From Fidelibacterota bacterium (GTDB lineage: Bacteria > Fidelibacterota > Fidelibacteria > Fidelibacterales > Fidelibacteraceae), in contig JAUVKP010000005.1 in NCBI GenBank assembly GCA_030596185.1, positions 1-12,389 of the forward strand: a DNA stretch of 12,389 bases, written 5' to 3'. A program made the translations under genes and the position numbers. Positions 5,215 to 12,332 of this stretch are shown here, in pieces (positions within the stretch are counted from its first letter, which is position 1; every line of letters begins with the position of its first letter). Under the pieces are notes generated by a model. It did no database searches. It was not told where the DNA came from and saw nothing but the letters and a program-made list of their open reading frames with translations.

Positions 5215-6771
5215 TTACGAACCCTTTACTTGACGCACTACATCAATGATGGTTCCATCCACCCATTTGATGGCGGCAATAACCTTATCGGTAAATTCAG
5301 GTTTTTGCGGTACGCCGCAAATGCGTTCGGCTTCTGCTTTGAGTTCTTCGATGGTTTTAAGAGGTAAGCCGGAATCTTTAACCTTATCGATGAGATCCTG
5401 GCGTTTGGGATTAATGGCAATGCCGCGTTCGGTAACAATAACATCCACCAGCTCACCGGGTCCAACTAATGTTGTTACTTCATCACAAATAATCGGAATA
5501 CGATTCCTGAACAAAGGCACCGGTAAGATGGTACATTTTGCGAACAGACAGTTCTGCCAGCCGCCGATACCATGAAGCATATAACCATCGGAGTGAGTGA
5601 CCACATTTCCGTTAAAATTCACATCCACCTCAGTGGCACCCAGAATCATGACATCCATCATGGTAGTGAAGTTGCCTTTTGAATGGTAATCGTATGCATG
5701 AAAAATTGAGATAGCCGGATGCTGTAGACGATTTTCCCGCATAGAGCGCACGGCTTCAAGATCGAAGGTCTGGCCATCCAGCATATATTCTAAACAACCG
5801 TCTTGCAACATTTTGCTTGAATATTGTGTTGAGCCTCCCACAGCAAAACGGGCTTTAATTTGGCGCTCTTTGAGCATCTGATGGAAGTAGATCCCAATAG
5901 CGAGCGAGGTGCCACCGGCACCCATCTGGAAGGAGAATCCATCCTGGATCAAACCTGCGGCATCGCAAAATTTAGCCGTTAGTTCGGCTATCAATAATCT
6001 GTCCGGACTCTTGGTGATCTGCGTGGTCCCGGATACAATAAGTTCAGGTATTCCGATCTTATCCATCTCAACGACATAGTCCACATAATTTCCTTCGATC
6101 TGCATGGGGATACATGGAAACTTGATAAGATTATCCGTAACGATGATCACTTTTTCCGCATACTGATAATCCGCCAATGCATAGCCGAGTCCACCGCAGG
6201 CCGAGGGACCGTCAAGTCCGTGACCATTGCCAAAAAAGTCGGCAGTCGGAGCAGCCAGCACCGCAATGTCAATTTGAACTTCGCCATCCTGAATGGCTTG
6301 ATAGCGGCCACCATGAGAACGAAGTACAGCTGTGCCTTGCATTTTTCCTTCGGATGTAAATCGGCCAAGCGGGCCGTTCATCGATCCTTCTATATGGTGA
6401 ATAACACCGCTTTCGAGGTGCTTAATGATATCTTTATGACAGGGAAATGACGCTGATGGTAGCCAGACAAGCCCTTTAACGCCCAACTCGGCGGCAATAT
6501 CAAAGATCTGGTTGGCAACCAAATCACCGTTTCGCAAATGGTGATGAGTAGAAATAACCATACCATCTTTAAGACCGGATTTAAGCAATGCTTCTTTTAG
6601 CGATGGAGCTCTCTTATCTCCATCAGCCGGATAATCTATTGCCGTTGAAATATTGGGTGCATGTTTTTTTCCTGTTGGCCGATGCTTTCCAACACCCATA
6701 AATGGGACGACTTTTTCTCCGTTGATCTCTGTGGGTACCATACGTCCGACTGCGTTCTTGACCATTTTCAT
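5215..6771 (-). CDS. citF: Citrate lyase alpha subunit (citrate:acetyl-ACP transferase)
   Basis: A 518-residue protein, full length against about 510 in enterobacterial CitF. The alpha subunit exchanges the acetyl group on the acyl carrier subunit for citrate, giving citryl-ACP for the beta subunit to cleave. Diagnostic blocks include IEGSMNGPLG (128-136), LRSHGGR (150-156), GNGHGLDGPSACGGLGYALA (181-200), FQMGAGGTSLAIG (281-293), the CoA-transferase-like DVMILGATEVDVNFNG (373-388), HGIGGWQN (400-407) and VTERGIAINPKRQDL (446-460). An AGGAG sits 9 nt before the ATG. The gene begins 25 bp after citDE on the same strand, so the two are almost certainly co-transcribed. The usual citC, citX and citG are not nearby. 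Citramalate lyase alpha is homologous, so citramalate remains a possible substrate. Confidence 0.93.
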   Translation of the reverse strand: MKMVKNAVGRMVPTEINGEKVVPFMGVGKHRPTGKKHAPNISTAIDYPADGDKRAPSLKEALLKSGLKDGMVISTHHHLRNGDLVANQIFDIAAELGVKGLVWLPSASFPCHKDIIKHLESGVIHHIEGSMNGPLGRFTSEGKMQGTAVLRSHGGRYQAIQDGEVQIDIAVLAAPTADFFGNGHGLDGPSACGGLGYALADYQYAEKVIIVTDNLIKFPCIPMQIEGNYVDYVVEMDKIGIPELIVSGTTQITKSPDRLLIAELTAKFCDAAGLIQDGFSFQMGAGGTSLAIGIYFHQMLKERQIKARFAVGGSTQYSSKMLQDGCLEYMLDGQTFDLEAVRSMRENRLQHPAISIFHAYDYHSKGNFTTMMDVMILGATEVDVNFNGNVVTHSDGYMLHGIGGWQNCLFAKCTILPVPLFRNRIPIICDEVTTLVGPGELVDVIVTERGIAINPKRQDLIDKVKDSGLPLKTIEELKAEAERICGVPQKPEFTDKVIAAIKWVDGTIIDVVRQVKGS

Positions 6772-6796
6772 TTATAAGATCTCCTGTTGAGACTAT

Positions 6797-8002
6797 TTAC
6801 ACTTCTTTTCCTGCAAGTTCCATTACCCGCAATGCGCGCTTGACCACCGGTGGGTCGATCATCTTGGAACCGACAGCGACAACACCCAGTCCTTTTTTCT
6901 CTGCTTCTTTGAAAGCATCCACGATCTTGCGAGCTTTTTCTATCTCTTTTTCAGTGGGTGCAAATGCGTCATGGATCACTTTGATCTGTCGCGGATGAAT
7001 GCAACCCATGCCATCAAAACCCAGAGCTTTGGAAGCGCAGACATTTTCATAAAGGGCGTCCATATCCGATATATCCGAAAATACTGAATCAATAGCTTGG
7101 AGTCCGCAAGCTTTGGCCGCATTGACAACCACAGAACGTGCATAAAATGTCTCTTTGCCTTCCTTGGTTCGGGGTGCGCCTATATCTGCAGTATAGTCTT
7201 CAAGTCCAATAGCCAATGCGATCACGTTAGGGGATGCGGAAGCAATGTCATATGCGCGAATAACTCCCATGGCAGATTCAATGATCGGCATGATCCAGAC
7301 ATCGTTTTTAATTTTATGTACTTTGCGCAGCGACTGAATTCGCTCATCAACAGCGATCAATTGCTCAGGTGTCTCACATTTAGGCAGTAAAATCACATTA
7401 GCGTGCTGCGGAATAACGGCATCAAGATCTTTAAGTCCACGTTCACCCTGATTAATGCGCACCATGCGCTCAGCACCATAAAAGTCAACTGCCCGTAAAG
7501 AATTGCGCACCAATAAACGCGCTTCATCTTTTCGATTAGGTGCAACGGAATCTTCAAGATCAAGAATGATCCCGTCACCGCTGTGTAAACCTGCATTTAA
7601 TGCCAACTTTGGCGTATTTCCGGGCAAGTAAAGACGTGAGCGACGCATATGATCTTTACAGGTTTTCGCCATGTTTTGTTTTAGCTGTTCCGGGAGAAAT
7701 AAAAGCTCCGTATCAGCAAGTTGTTTTATACATGCTTCAAGGCGAGCCATGATCACATAATCCGGTGCGCCGTTGTCATCAATCGTGACATCCGCATGTT
7801 TAATGGAAAAAACATTCAGTCCATCTGTTAATGTTTTTCGAATGGCTTTTTCAAACAAGAGCTTGACCTTGCTATTGACCGTAATATCCAAACCCCCACT
7901 TTTTTTCAGGGATAATGCAATTCGGCAGTCGGAACGATCAGCTCTTTCATGTTGTCCGGCGTAAGCGGTTTTCACCTTGTGCTCCTTCATGATTAGTGTC
8001 AT
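6797..8002 (-). CDS. citDE: Fused citrate lyase gamma (acyl carrier) and beta subunits
   Basis: A 401-residue fusion. Residues about 11-95 match the CitD acyl carrier protein: an AG..ERADRSDCRIAL segment where the phosphoribosyl-dephospho-CoA arm is attached in CitD, then GGLDITVNSKVKLLFEKAIR and IDDNGAPDYVIMARLEACI. Residues about 121-400 match CitE, a TIM-barrel lyase: RSRLYLPGN (121-129), IILDLEDSVAP (145-155, metal- and substrate-binding acids), MVRIN (180-184), IIESAMGV (240-247), GLEDYTADIG (266-275), FDGMGCIHPRQI and KMIDPPVV. In most known operons citD and citE are separate genes. The standard Ser14 of CitD aligns with Arg23 here; Ser24 is the next candidate for modification. The ATG at 8002 has AGGAAG a few bases upstream. 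CitE releases acetyl-ACP and oxaloacetate. No frameshift or linker damage is seen, so the fusion looks genuine. Citramalate lyase is an alternative. Confidence 0.88.
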   Translation of the reverse strand: MTLIMKEHKVKTAYAGQHERADRSDCRIALSLKKSGGLDITVNSKVKLLFEKAIRKTLTDGLNVFSIKHADVTIDDNGAPDYVIMARLEACIKQLADTELLFLPEQLKQNMAKTCKDHMRRSRLYLPGNTPKLALNAGLHSGDGIILDLEDSVAPNRKDEARLLVRNSLRAVDFYGAERMVRINQGERGLKDLDAVIPQHANVILLPKCETPEQLIAVDERIQSLRKVHKIKNDVWIMPIIESAMGVIRAYDIASASPNVIALAIGLEDYTADIGAPRTKEGKETFYARSVVVNAAKACGLQAIDSVFSDISDMDALYENVCASKALGFDGMGCIHPRQIKVIHDAFAPTEKEIEKARKIVDAFKEAEKKGLGVVAVGSKMIDPPVVKRALRVMELAGKEV

Positions 8003-8067
8003 AAATACTTCCTATATAGATTACAAATATTTTGACTGAAAGGGTATTGTTTTTTAATTGAAATACA

Positions 8068-8099
8068 AACAATCGAACAATAGAGCATTCGAACAGCCG
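8068..8099. repeat. Octamer repeat, left flank of the four-helix-bundle gene
   Basis: Four 8-base blocks in phase: AACAATCG (8068), AACAATAG (8076), AGCATTCG (8084), AACAGCCG (8092). The internal 18-mer 8075-8092 is an inverted match (16 of 18) to 8649-8666 on the other side of the gene. Confidence 0.65.
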
Positions 8100-8127
8100 A
8101 TTTGAATTGAAAATTCAGAATTAATCG

Positions 8128-8141
8128 GTGATAAATATCAC
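8128..8141. promoter_or_regulatory. CRP/FNR-family-like operator palindrome GTGATAAATATCAC
   Basis: A perfect inverted repeat GTGAT-N4-ATCAC. With one flanking base on each side it matches the CRP consensus TGTGA-N6-TCACA at nine of ten specified positions, and it also fits the FNR-type core TGAT-N4-ATCA. It lies between the divergent citDE start (about 125 bp away) and the four-helix-bundle start (about 80 bp away), so it could control either. The regulator is not encoded in the window. Confidence 0.4.
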
Positions 8142-8222
8142 ATTTATTTTACGGACTAACTTTATCGTTTGAAAATTCAATTGAATCCTGTTTATTAATT
8201 AATGTAAAATGGAGGGACGAAG

Positions 8223-8645
8223 ATGACAAAACAAGATCTAGAAGATCGCCTTATTGCTTTTTCATCATCAGTTATTGATATAACGGAAAGCATGTCGCAA
8301 ACCTATGCGGGAAATCATCTTTCAAATCAATTATTACGATCTGGAACATCAGTGGCTTTGAATTATGGTGAAGCTCAAGAAGCAGAATCAAGAAAAGATT
8401 TTCTTCACAAAATTAAAGTTATTTTAAAAGAATTAAGAGAAACTATGATCTGTCTAAAATTGATCAAGAATAAACACCTGATCAACACAAGTTTTATGAT
8501 TGACAAGGTAGTAGTAGAAAATAATGAACTGATCTCAATATTCGTAAAAAGTATTCAAACCGCCCAAAAAAAAATGACCTCAAAAGAAAAAAATAATTTT
8601 TTGTATATCAAGCTTCTCACTTCAAATATACTTCGATTGTTCTAA
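8223..8645 (+). CDS. Four-helix-bundle protein (23S rRNA intervening-sequence protein family)
   Basis: 140 residues, all predicted helix. The family signature is clear: LLRSGTSVALNYGEAQEAESRKDFLHKI (residues 37-64) and then ILKELRETMICLKLI. These proteins (IVS-protein or S23 family, structurally related to Avd of diversity-generating retroelements) form oligomeric helical bundles of uncertain function, often encoded in rRNA intervening sequences or as isolated intergenic cassettes. The usual length is about 115-125. The extra C-terminal residues TSNILRLF are encoded by the start of the octamer repeat that flanks the gene. A strong GGAGGG lies 6 nt before the ATG, the best SD in the window. 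The gene is opposite in direction to lipB and citDE on either side and is bracketed by inverted repeats, consistent with an inserted cassette. No transposase is encoded. Confidence 0.88.
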   Translation: MTKQDLEDRLIAFSSSVIDITESMSQTYAGNHLSNQLLRSGTSVALNYGEAQEAESRKDFLHKIKVILKELRETMICLKLIKNKHLINTSFMIDKVVVENNELISIFVKSIQTAQKKMTSKEKNNFLYIKLLTSNILRLF

Positions 8646-8666
8646 TGCTCGAATATTCTATTGTTC
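8627..8666. repeat. Octamer repeat, right flank of the four-helix-bundle gene
   Basis: Five 8-base blocks in phase, all ending TTC or CTC: TATACTTC (8627), GATTGTTC (8635), TAATGCTC (8643), GAATATTC (8651), TATTGTTC (8659). The last codons and stop of the gene (8643-8645) lie inside it. It is inverted relative to the left flank at 8068-8099. Confidence 0.65.
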
Positions 8667-8671
8667 TTAAA

Positions 8672-9301
8672 TCAAATGAACTTCGCTTCTTTGATCAAAC
8701 GTTGTTTCACTTCTTCAATATTGATCTTCTTACCAAGAAGTGATGAAAGCGAGCAGACGCTCTTGTTTTGGATACCGCAGGGCACGATACCATTAAAATA
8801 CGAAAGGTCTGTCGAGACATTTAAGGCAAAGCCGTGATAGGATACGCCTTCTCTAATACGCATACCTATAGCACATATCTTGGCATCTCCAACCCAGACA
8901 CCCGGATGTTCGGGGTGAACATAAGGTGCGATCCCAAAGCTTGCAACCGTCCGGATGATCAAATTCTCCACCCATTCCACAAGACGACGTGGTTGCAAAT
9001 CGCGATCCTTTAGTTTGATAATGGGATAACCAACAAGCTGACCGGGTCCATGATAGGTTACATCGCCCCCACGATCAACCTGGCGAACCTCAACACTATT
9101 TTGTTTAAGCTCATTTTTATCCCAAACAATATTGCCTTCCCGGGCGTGACGCCCCAGGGTAAACACATGAGGATGTTCAAGTAAAAGTAAAGTGTCGGGA
9201 ATTTTATTTTCTAGACGCTGCCCATGCAATTCAAGTTGCAAATCAAAAGCTTCAGCGTAGTCAATGGTTCCCAAATCCTGTGTGTGGAGTTCTTTTTCCA
9301 T
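8672..9301 (-). CDS. lipB: Octanoyl-[acyl-carrier-protein]:protein N-octanoyltransferase
   Basis: A 209-residue cytosolic enzyme that moves octanoate from ACP to the lipoyl-domain lysine of 2-oxoacid dehydrogenases or GcvH, the first step of lipoate synthesis; LipA then inserts sulfur. The full signature is present: LEHPHVFTLGRHA (41-53), RGGDVTYHGPGQLVGYPI (77-94), GVWVGDAKICAIG (134-146) with catalytic Lys141, and YHGFALNVSTDLSYFNGIVPCGI (155-177) with catalytic Cys175. Length is typical. The start has only a weak purine-rich stretch upstream. LipA is not in the window. lipB is divergent from the hybrid kinase, with 187 bp between them; its 3' end is 26 bp from the convergent four-helix-bundle gene. 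Assignment is firm. Confidence 0.95.
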   Translation of the reverse strand: MEKELHTQDLGTIDYAEAFDLQLELHGQRLENKIPDTLLLLEHPHVFTLGRHAREGNIVWDKNELKQNSVEVRQVDRGGDVTYHGPGQLVGYPIIKLKDRDLQPRRLVEWVENLIIRTVASFGIAPYVHPEHPGVWVGDAKICAIGMRIREGVSYHGFALNVSTDLSYFNGIVPCGIQNKSVCSLSSLLGKKINIEEVKQRLIKEAKFI

Positions 9302-9462
9302 TATGATATATTACATCTTCTGGTCCGTATGTGCATTTATTATTTTACTTAAATCAATTATTTATCAATAATAATTAATAAATGTAAAAGACTTTCTTAA
9401 AAGTTGTTTATCCTCTCCTTTCTTCATATTTTTTCCTTGAATGACATTAAATGGACATTGAG

Positions 9463-9484
9463 CGGAAGGCTGGTACTTCCGGAG
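9463..9484 (+). promoter_or_regulatory. Hairpin overlapping the hybrid-kinase RBS
   Basis: CGGAAG (9463-9468) can pair with CTTCCG (9476-9481) over a 7-nt loop. The last paired base is the first G of GGAG (9481-9484), the apparent SD 4 nt before the start codon at 9489. The stem could partly hide the RBS. It is short, so chance is possible. Confidence 0.3.
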
Positions 9485-9488
9485 ATAT

Positions 9489-11435
9489 ATGGAAAAACCG
9501 AATATTACAATTTTGATCGTGGATGATACGGCAATTAATCTGCAGATACTTACCACGATCGTGACCACTGAAGGTTATAATATTTTGCTTGCCCAATCGG
9601 GCGAAGAGGCCCTGCGTGTAGCAAATGAATATCACCCGGATATTATTCTTCTTGATGTAATGATGTCCAAGATGGATGGTTTTGATGTCTGCCGTCAACT
9701 GAAAGCCAACCCATCCACTCAGCCTATTCCGGTGATCTTTGTGACTGCCCGTACCGATGTTGAGGCTGTGGAAAAGGGCTTTGATGTCGGGGGTGATGAT
9801 TATGTATCAAAACCATTTAACGATCGCGTTCTTCTTGCCCGTTTAAAGAACCACATAGAACGATATCAACGTCAACGAGAACTTGCTGTAAGCCAAGAAC
9901 GATTGAACACAGCTCTTGATGCTGCACAGATCGGTAGTTTTACCATTCGTTTACCTGAAAACAAATGGATCCCCGATGAACAGTTGATGCGCTTATTTGG
10001 AATCGAATCGACCCAAGATACTTTTAATATGAATGCTTGGTACGAGCATGTCATCCCCGAAGACTTGGAAAACACGATCAAACGGATCAAAGGTTGTGTC
10101 ATTAAAGATTCCTTCTGTAAGTTTGAATTTAGGATCTTTGATCCTAATGGAGATTATAAGTGGTTTCGTTGTTCGATGCAGGTTACAGAGCGTAACGAAA
10201 AAGATGAACCTATGTTGATCGTTGGTGTAAATGTTGACATCACCAAAGAACATAGCATGTTGGACACAATTCGAAATCAGGAAGAAACGCTGGCTCAATC
10301 CAGGAAGCTCAAAGCTATGGGACAATTGACTGGGGGTATTGCGCATGATTTTAACAATATGCTGGCCACTATTCTTGGATTTGCAGAATTGTTATCTGAA
10401 GATCTTAAAGATAACGAGGAGCACAGTTATTATTGTAAGAACATTACCGATACTTGCGAGCGTGCGGCAACTTTTACAAATCAACTACTTACTTTTTCAC
10501 GAAAACAAAGTAAACAAATGGTGGCCATCGATCTTCATGGACTTATTCTTGGGTCTATGGATCTCTTGCGACATTCACTTGGCAAGAATATTAGTATCAA
10601 ACAAAAATTAGAAGCTAAAGAACATTTTATCATGGGTGAATTTGCCCAACTTCAAAATATACTTTTGAATATGGGTTTCAATGCAAGAGATGCCATGCCT
10701 GATGGTGGAACTCTGGAGTTAACAACTGAAAATGTTTCTATTTACGAAAAAGATATCTTACTCTTGCCTGTTGATATAGAAACTGGAAATTATATTGTTT
10801 TACATATTCGAGATACAGGCACGGGTATGGAAAAAAAGGTTTTAGATAAAATATTTGAACCCTTTTTTACGACCAAACAGGCTGGAAAAGGAACCGGATT
10901 GGGACTATCAACGACTTATGGTACCATCAATGCCCATAATGGTAGTATTTATGCCGAAAGCACACTGGGTGAAGGAACTGTTTTCCATATTTACTTCCCT
11001 GCCTCAAACCTTAAGCCTCAAAAAGGTATTGAGAAGCAGGCAAGTTCTTCGCGGAATTCGGTTGAAGGTGGCACTATTCTTGTGATCGATGACGAAGAAG
11101 CTATTCGCCGCATGTTGATCAAAACACTGAAATACGTTGGTTATGATGTATTGGATGCCAATTCGGGTAAGATCGGTATTGATCTTTACAAAAAAGAAAT
11201 GGATCATATTTCGGCAGTGATCCTTGATGTGATCATGCCGGAAATGGATGGTGTACAAATATACAAAGCCCTCAAGAAGATCAACCCGAATGTAGCTGTA
11301 CTGGTATCTACCGGCTATGCGAGTAATAAGCAAACCATAGAATTAAAAGAAATGGGCGTTGACGGTTTTCTTAAAAAGCCCTATCGCCAAAGCGAGCTGG
11401 TTGAATCTGTCAATAAGGTCATAAATCATTCCTGA
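9489..11435 (+). CDS. Hybrid sensor histidine kinase, REC-PAS-HisKA-HATPase-REC
   Basis: 648 residues, no signal peptide or membrane segment, so cytosolic. Domain order: receiver 1 (about 7-125; acidic pair Asp12-Asp13, phospho-acceptor Asp56, Thr86, Lys108), a helical linker, PAS (about 140-253; WFRCSMQVTERN and IVGVNVDITKE are typical), HisKA with phospho-accepting His286 in GGIAHDFNNML, HATPase_c (N box ILLNMGFNARDA 391-402, G1 DTGTGM 442-447, FEPFFTTK, G2 GKGTGLGLS 467-474), and receiver 2 (about 528-646; Asp534-Asp535, Asp580, Lys630). All catalytic residues are intact. An input receiver at the front suggests it is activated by another kinase, with the PAS domain adding a second signal; the terminal receiver relays phosphate onward. 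There is no DNA-binding output. The zinc-type transporter gene begins 9 bp after the stop, so an operon is likely and a metal-related signal is possible but unproven. Confidence 0.93.
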   Translation: MEKPNITILIVDDTAINLQILTTIVTTEGYNILLAQSGEEALRVANEYHPDIILLDVMMSKMDGFDVCRQLKANPSTQPIPVIFVTARTDVEAVEKGFDVGGDDYVSKPFNDRVLLARLKNHIERYQRQRELAVSQERLNTALDAAQIGSFTIRLPENKWIPDEQLMRLFGIESTQDTFNMNAWYEHVIPEDLENTIKRIKGCVIKDSFCKFEFRIFDPNGDYKWFRCSMQVTERNEKDEPMLIVGVNVDITKEHSMLDTIRNQEETLAQSRKLKAMGQLTGGIAHDFNNMLATILGFAELLSEDLKDNEEHSYYCKNITDTCERAATFTNQLLTFSRKQSKQMVAIDLHGLILGSMDLLRHSLGKNISIKQKLEAKEHFIMGEFAQLQNILLNMGFNARDAMPDGGTLELTTENVSIYEKDILLLPVDIETGNYIVLHIRDTGTGMEKKVLDKIFEPFFTTKQAGKGTGLGLSTTYGTINAHNGSIYAESTLGEGTVFHIYFPASNLKPQKGIEKQASSSRNSVEGGTILVIDDEEAIRRMLIKTLKYVGYDVLDANSGKIGIDLYKKEMDHISAVILDVIMPEMDGVQIYKALKKINPNVAVLVSTGYASNKQTIELKEMGVDGFLKKPYRQSELVESVNKVINHS

Positions 11436-11444
11436 TCATTTACC

Positions 11445-12332
11445 GTGAACAATATGAAACATCGTTCTCCTGAAAAGTTAGCAATAAACGAAGGCCGCCT
11501 ATCCTTGGTCGGCAATTTAGTTCTTTTTGGACTAAAACTTTGGGCAGGTTTAGTATCTGCCTCTTCTGCTCTTATTGCCGATGCTTGGCATACACTTTCA
11601 GATTCGCTATCCTCCCTGATCATTATTATTGCGGCTCGCGTTTCAGGGAAAAAACCGGATGATGAACATCCATTTGGGCATGGTCGCGCAGAATTGATCG
11701 CTGCCCTGATCGTTGGAATGTTGCTGGCATTGATCGCGGTCGATTTTTTCATGGAGGGTATCCATCGTCTTGGTGACCATACTCAAGCACACTACGGTTG
11801 GATCGCGATCATTGTGACCTTTGTGTCTGTGGTTGTCAAAGAGCTAATGGCGCAATATGCGTTCTCTGCGTACCGTAAAACGGCTTTTCTTTCTTTAAAG
11901 GCCGATGGCTGGCATCATCGTTCCGATGCTATTTCTTCTGTGATCATTCTTATAGGTATCGCTGCCGGGCGATCCGTCTGGTGGGTAGATGGTGTACTGA
12001 CAGTTCTTGTTGCTTTCATGATCGGTTGGACTGCCGTGAAAATCATTATCGAAGGGGTTAAACCTTTGTTGGGTGAGTCGCCGGATAATGATTTACTGAC
12101 CTATCTTTCCAAACGCTGTGATGAGCTTATGAAAATGAAAACCAATGTTCATCATGTACATTTGCATCGCTATGGTCAGCATCTTGAACTAACCTTTCAC
12201 CTAGAACTGCCATCCGATATGTCACTGAAAGAAGCACATGATCAGGTCTCTTTGATCGAGGCAACGGTTAAAGAAGAAAAAAATATTGAAGCAACAATAC
12301 ATGTTGAACCGCTCGTGAGACGTGAGACGTGA
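11445..12332 (+). CDS. Cation diffusion facilitator (CDF) family transporter, zinc type
   Basis: An inner-membrane divalent-cation/H+ antiporter, expected to export Zn(II), perhaps Cd or Fe. The GTG at 11445 gives 295 aa; the ATG three codons on (11454) is equally possible and no clear SD decides. About six membrane segments lie between residues 18 and 205. Metal-site residues are visible: His49-x3-Asp53 in DAWHTLSD (TM2) and His157-x3-Asp161 in DGWHHRSD (TM5), the HD-HD arrangement associated with zinc selectivity, plus the DDEHPFGHGR motif after TM2. The C-terminal cytosolic domain has a histidine-rich stretch HHVHLHRYGQH (236-246), a candidate for extra metal binding. The family domain ends at IHVEPL; the last residues VRRET and the stop are encoded by the heptamer array starting at 12314. 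The gene probably shares a transcript with the kinase upstream. Confidence 0.9.
   Translation: MNNMKHRSPEKLAINEGRLSLVGNLVLFGLKLWAGLVSASSALIADAWHTLSDSLSSLIIIIAARVSGKKPDDEHPFGHGRAELIAALIVGMLLALIAVDFFMEGIHRLGDHTQAHYGWIAIIVTFVSVVVKELMAQYAFSAYRKTAFLSLKADGWHHRSDAISSVIILIGIAAGRSVWWVDGVLTVLVAFMIGWTAVKIIIEGVKPLLGESPDNDLLTYLSKRCDELMKMKTNVHHVHLHRYGQHLELTFHLELPSDMSLKEAHDQVSLIEATVKEEKNIEATIHVEPLVRRET

Noticed and set aside
8223..8645. An rRNA intervening sequence with adjacent 23S rRNA
   Set aside because: The protein family fits, but the flanking DNA is lipB and citDE, with no rRNA sequence.
8223..8645. Accessory (Avd) gene of a diversity-generating retroelement
   Set aside because: No reverse transcriptase, template repeat or variable-repeat gene is in the window; only the fold is shared.
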